Positions 1 through 12,440 are shown, numbered from the stretch's first letter. The stretch: DNA of 64,000 nt from Parietaria judaica (GCA_954871525.1 OX940871.1:23720586-23784585); one strand, 5' to 3'. Notes: a model not told the origin generated them from the letters alone. Made by a program: numbers and translations.

Positions 1-376
1 CTTCAGTTAATTTTGCTCTCAGTAAATTTCTCATTATCCTGAATCTAGTGTGACGTGCTTCACTTTCTTACATCTTCTTAAGATGTTGAATCATTTCCCA
101 AGCAAACATGTTTTCGTGTTGCTCCATGAGGTTTGAAGTCATGGTAGCCAACATGAGACAAGCTACTTCAGCAACATCATCATTATACTTCTTATAAGCA
201 TCTTTGTCTGCTCGGGAAGCAGTAGCAGGTGGTTCAGCGGGAGGCTCATCGATTATGATGGCCTCCTTCTTTTCGTGCCTGAGCACTACTTTGAGGCGAC
301 TTTGCCGTTCCGGAAAATTCTTTCTGTTCAAGATGTTTTCCTTCTCAAGGATTGATCTTAGTGAGCCGTTAGACAT
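1..376 (-). pseudogene. Copia gag N-terminal fragment, runs off the left edge
   Basis: From an ATG at 374-376 the minus strand reads a Ty1/copia gag start: MSNGSLRSILEKENILNRKN, then a charged stretch with HEKKEA and a later MIQHLKK motif. This resembles the N-terminal part of plant Copia gag (UBN2-type), which forms the particle coat. The frame is open for 102 codons, stops at 68-70, and then continues in the same frame with gag-like sequence (EARHTRFRIM) to base 1. The stop is therefore an in-frame nonsense mutation inside a longer gag. The rest of gag and pol would lie outside the window. The orientation matches the primer-binding site at 4823-4835, so both probably belong to one element whose leader was later split by a solo LTR. 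Confidence 0.75.
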
Positions 377-794
377 TTTTCAATTTCTACGTAGTAAAAA
401 AATGAAATTGAATAAGCACAATTATAAAATTATAAAATTATAAAAATGACATTTTTCAATTTTAACATGTAAATTATAAAATTAATTTATAATAAAGATG
501 TTACTAATGTATTATAAGGACTTATATAATAATTTTTGATTTGTTAATGGAAAAGTTACCCTCATCAATCTCATTAACTTATCAAAAAGACAAAATCAAC
601 TCTTGCACTAATATCCTATATTATCTTTAAAGTTTAGAATAGAAAACTATTTTTCATATACATTTTAATCGATTTCAAAATTTGTCTCCGATATCTAATA
701 AATTAGAATACTCGGTTAGGTGAACCCACAGGGTGAATAAGCTGACAATATAGGTCGCCCTAAGCGTCTAAAAGTAATGAATAAAAGCACTCTT
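377..794 (-). other. Untranslated leader of the Copia element, gag-proximal part
   Basis: This is AT-rich sequence without open frames. It lies between the gag start and the solo LTR insertion point and is read as the downstream part of the retrotransposon leader. The last five bases (790-794, CTCTT) are the left copy of the solo LTR target duplication. The assignment is inferred from position and orientation. Confidence 0.45.
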
Positions 795-3558
795 TGTTGG
801 AAATCGGAGGTATGAAGACGACTTCCTTGCCACGATATTAGCCTCCGAGTCGTCCCGGTAACATTTGAAAATTCATTTTAAAGCAGAAATCTTGTTATCG
901 AACCGACGACACGGATATCGGGTAACAATTATTTAACCAAGATCTGATAAATATTTCGAATCTAATATTTTCATATTCATTATTAATAATCTAGTCGAAT
1001 AAGAAATAAATAGAAAGTAGTAAATGGTTGCATTTATTTACCCAATGCATAAGGCCGTACCTCAACTGACGATTCCGGCTGCGCGTTCTGACTTGGGCAG
1101 GGCTGCGCCGGTGCTGAGGGAAACTCCCATGATCTTCCGGGATATTCTCCTGGATTCCTCGCTACCGAAGCGTGGGCTTCGCTGGCAGGACTCCGTCGCA
1201 AAATTTAACTGACGGTTCTTTTAAAGCTACCGGAGAAAAATATCTCCTAAGCCGAACCAGAAGAGAGATCAGAAGCAGAAAACTCGCAGACCCTAAAGAG
1301 AGATGGAGAGCTCGAGTTTTTGCTCTGGGGAAGGTGTGTGAAAATGTGTAGAATGAGCCTCCTATTTATAGGCTCAAGCTGTAACCGATTTGGAGATTTT
1401 CCCTCCCAATATTCGAATTCTATTAATTAAATATAATTAATTATTTCAATCCAATGGTCCAGATTCAATCTCATCTAAATCCAATGGATATAATTAATCA
1501 GGGATTTAATTAAATAATAATACAAGATAAGATCAAAATATTTAATCTTATCATCATATTATATATTTTCGAATTATATTATATATACATATTTAAATTC
1601 GAATTTGATGATGATTATCTAGATCCATTGGTTATAAATAAATCTTAAACCAATCCAATGGATCAAATCAATTAGGGATAAAGTCAAATACCCTAGGTTT
1701 TACAAAACCCTAATTCGAACTCTTATCCACAAACTTATTCGAATTTTATATCATATATATAATATTAATTAATTTCTAATCCGACGGTTAAAGATTAAAT
1801 CTCAAAACCGATCCAACGGGCATAATTATTTAAGCAAATTCGAAATGCCTAAACTTGGTCACCAAGTTTCAATTTCAAATTACATTAGGGTTCAAATCAA
1901 TTATCTCAATGCAACGGTTGATATTAAATCACAACCGATCCAATAGATTAAATTGATTTTAGGGTTTTTGCCAAAATACCAAACAATAGGTACTTATGCC
2001 GCAAAAATAAAATCTTCAATTCATAGATTCGAATTTAACTAGGGTTTGTTATTTCCAAGCCCTAATTCGAATTTACACATATAACAATATATATAAATAC
2101 ATATATTTATTTATTAATATAAATCTTTAATTATTAATTAATTATTAATAAGATATTAATAATTAAATCCAAATAATTAATTTATATTAATAAAACCTGA
2201 TCTCAATATCACACATTAAATGTTATGGTGAAACACCATCATTTAAATTCGTGACATGTGATTTAATTTCATAGTATATCGAACCGAGTCATAAACTTAG
2301 AAAATCCATAAATCAAAAACCGTAAGTCAGAATGACTTGGTTCAAAAAGCGAAGTCGCTTAGAATTTAATTTAAAACAACATGATGCTGTTAGAAAATCT
2401 AAATTCTAACTTTCTTTTTATCAGTTAATTCCGTGTACCAAAATATGATACTTTTGTCACGCTGACGATAAAACTATCTGACGTCTGACACAGACTTGTC
2501 ACTTTTATAAGTCGAGCCAAATGATTAAAAATTATCCAGAATGTATTTTAATCACGTACGTATCATCCGTTACGGAGCTATCCTGGGGACCATGGACCCG
2601 TATCACTTAAGCTCCAACGAACTGCTAGTTGTTTGTCAAACCTCGAAGTGATTCCACTATAGACCCGAGGCTGCACTCTTTAGTGATACGGTATATATTA
2701 TTTCCTTATAACAGCAGGGTGTCCATTAGATTCAATCAAATACCGATTATTGTTCTTTCACTTGACGACTCACACATGAGCAGGCGGTTTTTACCGTAAT
2801 GCCCCTCAATGCATTTTCATCCTTTATTCAGCCAGTAATATTATGAGCAACCCACTTATGGTTTCGATTCATAAGTTGCGCACGGGTACCTCTCACTTCT
2901 CACCACTGACAACCAAGGGAATCATCATGACTCTGAAGAGAGCTGTGTGATGCCCATGTCTATGATCAAGCTATCCTTACTACTGAATATCATGTTCCCA
3001 AAATAATAGTGTTGGGAATAGCGGTAATATCTTGTGTTCTTTAACGGTTAAATCAAAGAACAATCAAGCCAGTAGCTCGGACTCATGATCACTCAGGACT
3101 TAGAACTAATATCCATTTGATCATCTTTTTGTGACTCAACTATAAGTTATCAGTGATGGTCTTATATGAAAACTTCTCGAGTTTAAGTCAGGTCCAGTCC
3201 AGTATGAAGACGCTTCATACTTAATGCACTTCTAGTGAGTGTGACACACACATAATCCAGAATAGGATTGTCACTTAGTCACATTAATGACCTTACCGAT
3301 TAATGGGCTCCCACCCAGTTAATCAGGTCACGGACATTTTAAGTTCATTTATTATGCTTATTAATTCTTCCTAACATGACTCTGTTGTGATAATAATAAC
3401 ATAATTGCATCCTTTATGAACTAAGGAATCAAACATTCTATTTTACTCTACAGAAACTATAATAAGATTAACATAATAAGTACCATCTTTATTCAACGAC
3501 TTGTCATAATCTTTTACAAATGGATAAATATCTTGTTTAAGGACACACATGTCCAACA
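795..3558 (-). mobile_element. Solo LTR, 2.76 kb, with CTCTT target duplication
   Basis: The segment begins TGTTGGA and ends TCCAACA, a perfect short inverted repeat of the TG...CA kind that bounds LTRs. It is flanked on both sides by CTCTT (790-794 and 3559-3563), the 5-bp duplication expected of integrase. There is no internal region, primer site or second LTR next to it, so it is best explained as a solo LTR left by LTR-LTR recombination. A TATA-like box read on the minus strand (TATAAATAGG, 1361-1370) with a CT-rich region downstream of it gives the minus orientation: U3 from 3558 to about 1340, then R-U5 down to 795. At 2,764 bp it is long for an LTR. It contains no plausible gene. Confidence 0.8.
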
Positions 3559-4822
3559 CTCTTTTGGGTTAAAGATGCACTAAGACAATATACAATTAGA
3601 TCGAGGATTCAGCCGGTGGAAGACTAAATACCTAATATTTATTGACGGGTTTAGTGTGATCCTTACTTACTTAGTCTTAGAGCAAACATAATTAACAATT
3701 ATAAGTTTGACTTTTAAGACTTACAAATATGTAATGCACAATCCAATTTCAAGACATATTTGTAATATATAAATACACATTTATATATATATATATATAA
3801 ATAATCTAGTATGAATTTATTAAAGATAAACTTTTATCTTTTGTTTCAAAGAAAATTATTAAGATAAAATAACTATCTAAATAGAATAAAATATCTTAAA
3901 ATTCATAATAATTATTTATCTTATAATGTTTTCACATTTCTTATTACATTAATAATTAAATGTGCATTCATAAGCTTAATCTAATTAAGCATTATTCAAA
4001 GTGAATAATATTGATTAATAACCATTTATACATCGTATTATTAATGATTTTCAAAAAATTAAACTTCATAAGGCATTAAACATAAAGGTTACATAAATCG
4101 AATTCATAAACTTTTATCGTTTTCATATATATTAGATTTTCATAAATTATTTAATTTATTCATATTTAATTATAAACTAAAACAATATAAACAATATAAA
4201 CAATTTAATCATTTTAAAATTAATTAAAATATAAATTAAATTAATTAGATTAATTTGACCCGTGCTCGTACGGGCTGCTTTCGGGCAGCCCAGGCAGCTC
4301 GGGCAGGGCCTTAAGCTCCTGCCCGAAAAAAGATGCAGACCAGGGTGCATTTGGACCCGGGTCGGGTACCCGGGTTGGGTGTACCCGGATCCAACTAGAT
4401 CCAGGTGGGTTGTGGGTCGGGCTGGGTCAACCCAGTCCGTTGACCAGGCTGGGTTTGACCCAACCCGTGGGCTTGTTTTTTAAAACCAGGCCCAACAGCC
4501 CGTTTGGCTAGGGTTTCAAAAACCCTAGCCGACCATTTGCCCCCCGATTTGGAGGCTTAGCCGACGACGCCGCCTGGGCCACGACGGAAAAGTCGCCGCC
4601 GGCCACGGTGGTGGCGCCGCCGGATGTGTCTCCCTTTTGTTATTTTATTTTATTGATTAATATTAAAATCAAATCAAATTCCAATTCACAAAAACGGATC
4701 CAGAAACACACAAAATAAATCATAATTAATTTTCTACTGCTCCCACTGAAAATCTAATCACACTAAAAAATTATAAAAATTATTTCGCATCACATATCTA
4801 ATTTTCAAAAATTACTCAGACC
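3559..4822 (-). other. Leader of the Copia element, LTR-proximal part
   Basis: This stretch lies between the solo LTR and the primer-binding site. On the minus strand it begins next to the primer site, passes through a GC-rich block at about 4255-4640, and becomes very AT-rich from about 4250 down. The 73-codon open frame at 4262-4483 on the plus strand is a by-product of the GC-rich block and matches nothing recognised. It is read as the long untranslated leader of the element whose gag lies at 1-376. Confidence 0.45.
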
Positions 4823-4835
4823 GGCTCTGATACCA
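4823..4835 (-). promoter_or_regulatory. Retrotransposon primer-binding site (initiator tRNA-Met type)
   Basis: The minus strand reads TGGTATCAGAGCC. This is the standard plant Copia primer-binding site, complementary to the 3' end of initiator tRNA-Met. It sits one base inside a TG dinucleotide at 4837-4838 that marks the inner edge of an LTR. It is not a tRNA gene, because no cloverleaf surrounds it. Confidence 0.85.
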
Positions 4836-4836
4836 C

Positions 4837-5560
4837 TGCTGGGTTTTCGATGACTCTTTCTCAATCCCGAGGCAGAAATCACGGGATATCATCGAACAAT
4901 ATAGATCTAGAATAATTAGGAGAATTAAGATATCGAATTAAAGATCGTTACCAAACTTCGGTACTTTTGCCTATTGTACTGAAAACATAGACTTTTGCCG
5001 ATTCTGAGCTTGGCCAAATTCTCTGGATGTCCCGGGGATGAGCACTTCAATTGTAGTGCCTATAGGTCGTCCACCACATCACTCGGGAACGTCTTGATGA
5101 CCGAAAAACACCTCGGAGGATATGTTAGATGCTATTCGGTGTTTGGATGACAAACCGATGATGAATCGGGCGCAAGCCAAAAACTCGACTTCCTTCTAGG
5201 GAGGGGAGGTCGAATTTCTCTCTATGGCTAGATCTAGGATAAGTGTTTTATGAGCCATGATTAAATATTTATAATACTTAATCTCATGAAACCTAATGGG
5301 CTTTAATTAAGGCCCAATAAGCTTTAATTAATTAATTCGTAATTAATTAAGTGTGCTCATCATTATTACTCGGGCTCAATTGGGCCCGTTATGTCGGTTA
5401 TGGATTCGGGTCGATATCCGATAACCCGAAAGATACAATATCGGGTTCGGGCATAACCTACAGTTCAGCCCAAAAAAAAACCCACTCGGGAGCCAGTGAC
5501 GAATACAGAAAATTATATTTGTGAAGGCTACCTTTTTTTTCTTTGTGTCAAACCTAGACA
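4837..5560 (-). mobile_element. Partial 5' LTR of the minus-strand Copia element; outer edge not resolved
   Basis: The inner boundary is fixed by the primer-binding site, with LTR sequence starting TGCTGGG at 4837. On the minus strand a TATA-like box (TATAAATA, about 5267-5274) lies some 430 bp from the inner end, a reasonable distance for U3/R/U5. No matching CA end or target duplication was found, so the outer end (here about 5560) is a guess. The 3' LTR is not in the window. Confidence 0.45.
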
Positions 5561-6303
5561 AACGTGATTCTTGTTTTTAGACTTAAAACTATGTTTCGGG
5601 CCGGTGGATTTTTTATTTGAAAACACAAAAAAATCAATTCAATAAATTTAAATTAACCGATTCAGTGCCTAAATTTATAACTTTAGGAAGTCATTAGATT
5701 ATTTCATCAAAAGGCACAAAATTTTAAGTCAATCAAATATTCAAAACAAACACGGTTTAAAATAAATTTATCACAAATTTAAACACTTAAGTTAAACATA
5801 ATTGAACACAACAACACAATTCAAAATAGATTTATCACAAGTTTTAATACTTAAATTTAACACAAATTCTAAGACCTACATTAAATATAAATTTAGTTGT
5901 CGAATCCATGGATCTCACTACCATTGGATTTTCGCAGTTGTTATTGTTTACCTTGTCACTGATGGTCTTATCTTATGTGTCTTCAAAGAAAAAATTATTT
6001 ATTATTAAATAAATATGAAGACAAATAAGAGCACTTATGGGACGTCAAAATGCGCCTTCAAACGCTCTCTAAGCCTTAAAAAAAATTATGTTTTTTTCAT
6101 TTTAGTTACTCCCGAGTACGTTAAAGCGAAGGCACCGGAGGACCCACCCCCAGCGGTTTACGGAGGACCCCCTACCCCTCTTTGTTTTTAAGTTTAAGAT
6201 ATAATTATATATCTCTTACCAAACTATTGAATATCTTTGACGTTAATTAAATTAGACAGTGTTCATATGTGAATTATGTATTTGGTATGCCAATTAAAAT
6301 GTA
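5561..6303. other. AT-rich spacer between two Copia elements
   Basis: No gene is supported here. The stretch is AT-rich with one short GC-richer patch near 6110-6180. The outer part of the preceding LTR may extend into it. Confidence 0.5.
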
Positions 6304-6308
6304 CCTAA

Positions 6309-6917
6309 TGTTAGAAAAAATAACAGTTATATTAGGATTAAATAACATTGATTTCAAACGTTTAATATGGCTGAACGTTTGAATTCCTTTGTCTAACGTT
6401 TTTGTGATTTATGAGCATCAATGTATGATCTCATAATTCTCTTTATATAAGAAAAAAGTTTGAGGTAGAAGATTAGTACCAAGAAAAACTCAGAGGAAAA
6501 AGTACATTGGTTGATAGAGTCTTTGAGTAATAGAGTTTACAGAAAAGTTCAGTTCGTCGTCGATTGTCGGAGAGCACCGAAATCGCCGAGTGCCGTTTTA
6601 TCCTGAGAAGCCGACGCCTGTTAACCCTCAAGCTCACCGGAGGAGGCGAATCTGTTTCAAGGAAAGCGTCCAACGCGACTCGGTGGTTTGTTATCTTATT
6701 TTGCAGATTTTGCTTTAGGATCGCTGAAGAAGGATTCGAGGATCTCGCCGAGAAGTGGAATCGGAGTTTGAACCCGGAGAGAAGACCTTCAAGAACAACG
6801 ACAATCCAAACCAGATTCAAAACTATTCTCATGTTCTTTTAGTTTTAAATCTGTGTTTACATACCTTTGTGAATATATTGTCGAGCTCTTCTTATTTTCT
6901 CTATACCAATAATAACA
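6309..6917 (+). repeat. 5' LTR of the Copia element
   Basis: This is 609 bp, starting TGTTAG and ending ATAACA. A TATA box candidate (TATATAAG) lies at 6444-6451. It differs from the 3' LTR by seven substitutions and one extra T in the run near 6522. Immediately inside it the sequence is ATCTTGAAACAG, not the usual TGGTATCAGAGC, so the primer used is unclear. Confidence 0.95.
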
Positions 6918-7479
6918 ATCTTGAAACAGATCTTTTCCCGTTGAGTATAACACAGAGGAGAGAAAGAAGAAGCTTGATCAACACAAGGTTTTAATTTTGA
7001 AGAAGTAAAAATACTCAGAAGGCTTTCTTGTGCACCCATGACTCTGACACTCACTTGAGACGCGTACAATATCTGTGAGTTGTTTTCCTTTTACTTCACA
7101 CGTTACGTATAGCAGTGCATCTTGGATAAAGTTAAATAATATTTTATTATATTATCATAGGCTTTAATCTGTATCGTGTAAAAGAAGTCTTATTTACTTT
7201 CTTGGTCAGAGTAAAGAATTTTTTATTGTCATTTGGCTACTCGCTTTTGCTATCACCCCATGCTTAATTGAGATTTACATGCGTTGTCTATTCAGTTTAG
7301 TACTTTAGCAGAGCTAGGCCCTTTTGTCCTATTGTGTTCACGATTTATTTTCAATTAAGTCATATTTGCTTCTTTTAGTCCTTTTGTCAGTACCTTTGCA
7401 TATTTATTTTAATAGAATTGTGCAATATAATTGTTGTTTGGATATTTTTATGTGAATTGGAATTTTTTTTAATTTCTAA

Positions 7480-10400
7480 ATGGAAACATATGTTGTTTCT
7501 GAAATTAAAATGGATTATTTCGATTCAAATGAGTGGTGGCTCGATAGTAGCGCCGCACGTCATGTTTGTATTAACAGAGCTATGTTGGACGAAATTGAGC
7601 AAAAGCCCTATATGGGAAATGTGGCAAATTCGAAAGTGAAAGGTCATGGAACGGTGTTCCTGAAAATGACATCGGGGAAAGAGCTAAAGCTCAACGATGT
7701 TTTGTACGTCCCTGATTTTCAGATGAATTTAATTTCTGTCACAATGCTTAGTAAGCATGGATTTAAAATGATTTTAAAATCTGATGAGATGATAATATCA
7801 AAATATGGAATTCCAATTGGAAAAGGATATGTGAAAAATGGGATGTGGAAAATGAATGTTAAGGTCATTACGAAGCCTAATTCCATTATCGGTAAGAAAC
7901 GAAAGTCTTCCACGTATATGCTTGAGTCTTCAAACTTATGGCATGGGAGACTAGGACACGTTAATTACGGTTCTTTGCGAATACTAATTAATATGGAACA
8001 TATCCCGAAGTTTGAAATTGACCATAAACACAAGTGCGAAACTTGCGTAGAGGCAAAATTGACTCGGTCATCGTTTAAGAACGATGAGAGAAATACGGAA
8101 CCTCTTGGATTAATACATACCGATATTTGTGATCTCAAGTTTGTTGAAACAAGAGGTGGAAACAAATACTTTATTACTTTCATTGATGATTGTACTAAGT
8201 ATTGTTATGTATATTTGCTAAAAAGCAAAGACGAAGCTATAGAGAAATTTGTTATCTATAAGCAAGAAGTTGAAAACCAACTTAATAAGAATATTAAGAT
8301 GGTCAGAAGTGATCGTGGTGGTGAATATGTTGCACCGTTTGAGGAGTTTTGTACTTAAAAAGGTATCATTCACGAAAAAAACACCACCTTACTCGCCTCA
8401 GTCAAACGGAGTGGCTGAACGTAAAAATCGTACTCTCAAAGAGATGACGAATGCGATGTTGATAAGTTCTGGGTTGCCGCAGAACATGTGGGGAGAAGCT
8501 GTACTGTCAGCTAATTATCTTCTTAATAAAGTTCCTAAAAAGAAGGAAGATAAAACTCCTTATGAGTTATGGAAAGGAAGAAGACCTTCCTATAAATATC
8601 TCAAAATGCGGGGGTGTCTAGCCAAAGTTATGGCGCCCACTCCCAAAAAGATGAAAATAGGTCCAAGGACTGTAGATTGTATCTTTATTGGTTATGCGCA
8701 TAACAGTAATGCGTATCGGTTCTTGGTGTATAAATCAGATAACCCTGAAATTCACAAGAACACGATCATGGAATCAAGAAATGCATCGTTCTTCGAAGAT
8801 GTATTTCCTTGTAAGTCAAGCATTGGTTCAAGTTCATCTAAAAACGTAGATGAAACGACTTCCAAAACTAGTGAAGAGCTAGACAAGGATGAGATTGAAC
8901 CTAGACGTAGTAAACGAGCAAGGGTGGAAAAGTCATTTGGACCCGATTTTTTAACTTACATGTTAGAAAGTGAACCTCGAACATACAACGAAGCTGTAAG
9001 TTCTAGTGAGGGACCTTTATGGAAAGAATCCATAAAGAGTGAGATTGATTCGATCCTACAAAACCACACATGGGAGCTGGTAGATCTTCTTCTGGGAAGT
9101 AAACCATTAGGGTCCAAGTGGGTCTTCAAAAGGAAATTAAAAGAAGATGGATCAATCGATAAGTATAAAGCAAGACTTGTTATCAAAGGATACAGGCAAC
9201 GTGAAGGTCTTGACTATTTTGACACATATTCTCCTGTAACGAAGATAACATCAATATGAATGGTGTTAGCAATCGCAGCTTTGCGAAATCTTGAAGTACA
9301 TCAGATGGATGTTAGAACTACTTTTCTGAACGGAGATTTAGATGAAAAAATCTACATGGAACAACGTGAGGGGTTTTCTGCTCCGAATAAAGAAAATAAG
9401 GTTTGCAAGTTGGTTAAGTCTTTATATGGACTTAAACAAGCGCCAAAACAATGGCATGAGAAATTTGACAATGTCATATTAACAAATGGATTCAAGATCA
9501 ATGAATGTGACAAGTGTATCTATGTGAAAGATACAGATAAAGGATATGTAATCCTATGTCTATATGTCAATGATATGTTAATCGTTGGGAGTAATGACCA
9601 TATGATCAAAACTACCAAGAGGCTTTTGAACTCTAAATTTGATATGAAAGATATGGGCCTTGTAGATGTGATTTTATGTGTTAAGATCATAAGAACAGAA
9701 CATCTGATGGACTTATCTTGAGTCAATCCCATTACGTGGATAAAATATTGGAGAAGTTCAGTAATGGTGAAACTGGAGAAGTGAGAACTCCTTTTGATAC
9801 AAATATTCATTTATCAAAGAATAAAGAGGAAGCCGTTGGGCAACTCGAATATTCTAGAGTGATAGGTAGTCTCATGTATCTTATGAGCTGTACCAGACCA
9901 GATATAGCTTATGCAGTGAGCAAGCTTAGTAGGTATACAAGTAATCCTGGAACTGATCACTGGAAAGCGATAGTCAGGTTGCTAAAATACTTGAGGTTTA
10001 CAAGAAATTATGGGCTACATTATGTGAGACACCCATCAGTTATAGAAGGCTATAGCGATGCTAGTTGGATATCTGATATACAAGATTCAAAATCAACTAG
10101 CGGGTATGTTTTCACATTAGCAGGTGCAGCTGTTTCATGGAAATCCTCTAAACAGACGGTAATAACCAGATCAACGATGGAATCTGAGTTTGTTGCCTTA
10201 GACAATTGCGGCGAAGAAGCCGAATGGCTAAAAATTTTTTTGGAAGATATTCAATGTGGCCAAAACCCGTGCCACCGATATGTATCTATTGCGACAGTCA
10301 GTCGGCAATAGGAAAAGCAAAAAGTCGTATGTATAATGGTAAGTCTAGACATATGCGTCGTAGACACAATACCATTAGACAACTACTCTCAACTGGAATT

Positions 10401-10514
10401 ATCACAATTGACTACGTTAAGTCAAATGATAATATTGCGGATCCGCTAACCAAAGGGTTAAATAGAGAGTTAGTTGAGAAGTCATCAAAAGGAATGGGAC
10501 TTAAGCCCATTTAA
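7480..10514 (+). pseudogene. Copia pol: protease, integrase, RT, RNase H, with five breaks
   Basis: The domain order is clear although the frame changes. The protease motif near 7543 reads LDSSA where the family has a DSG/DTG core, so the active site looks altered. A GAG-pre-integrase box (LWHGRLGH) and the integrase region with HTDICDLK and a YSPQSNGVAERKN block follow. RT runs from about 9060 to 9720, and RNase H with ADPLTKGL near the end. Breaks are a nonsense codon at 8356-8358, a shift in the A-run just after it (about 8370), a nonsense codon at 9257-9259, a shift near 9690-9718, and a shift near 10240-10275. The RT box reads YVND in place of YVDD, losing one catalytic aspartate. The element is dead on its own. 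Confidence 0.9.
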
Positions 10515-11098
10515 GAATAAGGTTTTAACAGTGGAAACCCAACCTAATTGACTGGAGATCCTAAGAAGTAGGTTCAATGGGAAAACCGAGCTGGATAAAA
10601 CTTTACGGATCACTGTGAGGGTACACCCTGGTCCATTCCTGTGATGATAAACAGTCATACACATAAGGCTACAGGATAAGCTAAAAAGTTTTTAATGATT
10701 CTTACACGCCGATAAATGATAATCGAGCGGAGCGTACGTGTTGCTCTTAAGTAAGATCACCTATGTTAGAGTGAAGTGGGGTCGCTTCAACGGAATTGTG
10801 GGCACAAGTTCCGTAAACTCTCGCAGAACCAGAAGGTGTTCAAGACCATGAACGAACACAATAGTGAGAGCTGAATATGTCTGAGGAAAAATTTGTGTGA
10901 AGTATATTATAACTTACACGAATGGTTGAATAGTTCAAAGACATCGTGTCTACTAATTGGCCAGTAAGAATAATGTATTTCACGTGGGAAGGTTCAAAGG
11001 TAACACCTACCTATCCTAAACAAATTCGACTGTTAAACTCTATTACTCAATCTTAGGTGTTATTGGGGTGAGTCATCAATGTAATTAATGTGGGGGAT
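10515..11098 (+). other. 3' untranslated part of the Copia element with purine tract
   Basis: This is non-coding sequence between the end of RNase H and the 3' LTR. It ends in the purine-rich TGGGGGAT (11091-11098), the expected primer for plus-strand synthesis. Confidence 0.8.
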
Positions 11099-11706
11099 TG
11101 TTAGAAAAAATAACAGTTATATTAGGATTAAATAACATTGATTTCAAATGTTTAATATGGCTGAACGTTTGAATTCCTTTGTCTAACGTTTTTGTGATTT
11201 ATGAGCATCAATGTATGATCTCATAATTCTCTTTATATAAGAAAAAGGTTTGAGGTAGAAGATCAGTACCAAGAAAAACTCAGAGGAAAAAGTACATTGG
11301 TTGATAGAGTCTTGAGTAATAGAGTTTACAGAAAAGTTCAGTTCGTCGTCGATTGTCGGAGAGCACCGAAATCGTCGAGCGCCGTTTTATCCTGAGAAGC
11401 CGACGCCTGTTAACCCTCAAGCTCACCGGAGGAGGCGAATCTGTTTCAAGGAAAGCGTCCAATGCGACTCGGTGGTTTGTTATATTATTTTGCAGATTTT
11501 GCTTTAGGATCGCTGAAGAAGGATTCGAGGATCTCGCCGAGAAGTGGAATCGGAGTTTGAACCCGGAGAGAAGACCTTCAAGAACAACGACAATCCAAAC
11601 CAGATTCAAAACTATTCTCATGTTCTTTTAGTTTTAAATCTGTGTTTACATACCTTTGTGAATATATTGTCGAGCTCTTCTTATTTTCTCTATACCAATA
11701 ATAACA
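11099..11706 (+). repeat. 3' LTR of the Copia element
   Basis: This is 608 bp and pairs with 6309-6917. It is followed directly by the CCTAA target duplication at 11707-11711. Confidence 0.95.
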
Positions 11707-11711
11707 CCTAA

Positions 11712-12214
11712 AGATTGTAACTCTCGCTCATTCTTTGGAGGCAAAGGCTTATTGTTTAAGTTGAGTTGATTGTTATTTCGATGTCCTTCTTGGTCGGGTT
11801 GACTCCTTATTAGTGTAAGATCTTGCTTCACACTTTTAAATGAAAACCTCCTCTTAAAAAGAAAGTAAAGAAAGCACCCAATTTTAATAATTTTAAAGTT
11901 ATAATATTATAGTAAAGGATACGGGTCAAAAATGATATTTCGTGGCATATCAACTCGTTTATATATGTAGTTTTCATTATATTTGGTATACTAGACAATT
12001 ACTCTTGATTTGTGTGGATATTACGGGCAATAATACCCATTTTATTGTCAACAAGAGTCACATGTGTCTAGACATATTTTTCCGTTTTACTTAAATATTA
12101 CGAGATACGCATAAAACTGTAAGAAACACCAATACTTTTTGGTAACTCAATTCGGACTTCCTGTCTTATTTTTGCGGGGCACTAACCAAGATTAATCAAC
12201 CAATAATTATACGA
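11712..12214. other. AT-rich intergenic sequence
   Basis: No gene, repeat boundary or RNA could be supported in this stretch. Confidence 0.5.
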
Positions 12215-12440
12215 GATGATTACAGTTAGTAATTCATATGGACCCAAATAAACGATCTCCCTTCTTTTCACACCAACTTCTTTGACATCCAACACTTGAA
12301 CTTTTGATGAAAGCAAGATCCCCTTACACCAATTAGTTACGAACATCCCATCATTCTCCACTTCACACGTAAATTGCTAATTGCCTTCACCCGAAGCTTT
12401 TTCTAAGATGTTTCTGTAAGAGCTGCCAAAATGGGACCTC
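12215..12440 (-). pseudogene. Coding-like relic, unrecognised
   Basis: The minus strand reads a protein-like stretch from about 12410 down to 12230. It has one internal stop near 12380, and contains FTCEVENDGMFVTNWCKG and, further on, VQVLDVKEVGVKRREIVYLG. The mixed hydrophobic and charged composition and the clean frame either side of a single stop suggest a decayed exon and not random AT-rich DNA. I do not recognise the family. A possible acceptor (TTTGGCAG) lies at its upstream end near 12425. Confidence 0.35.

Larger units (their letters stand above)
6309..11706 (+). mobile_element. Complete Ty1/copia retrotransposon without gag, TSD CCTAA
   Basis: This 5,398-bp element runs from TGTTAG to TAACA. 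It is bounded by two LTRs (6309-6917 and 11099-11706) and by the 5-bp duplication CCTAA at 6304-6308 and 11707-11711. The LTRs differ by seven substitutions and one 1-bp indel. The order inside is protease remnant, integrase, reverse transcriptase, RNase H, which is the Copia order. Nothing resembling gag or its zinc knuckle lies between 6918 and 7480. A purine tract (TGGGGGAT, 11091-11098) precedes the 3' LTR. Pol is broken by two nonsense codons and three frameshifts. The element cannot make its own particle and would have depended on proteins from a relative. Confidence 0.95.

Noticed and set aside
1024..1212. Small plus-strand gene
   Set aside because: It lies within the solo LTR (R-U5 part) and resembles no protein.
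4823..4835. Possible tRNA-Met gene piece
   Set aside because: Only the 13-base primer complement is present, next to an LTR edge; there are no tRNA arms.
6473..6842. Matching open frames in both LTRs (6473-6842 and 11280-11631)
   Set aside because: They occur in LTR sequence on both strands, have no domain, and are repeated only because the LTRs are repeated.
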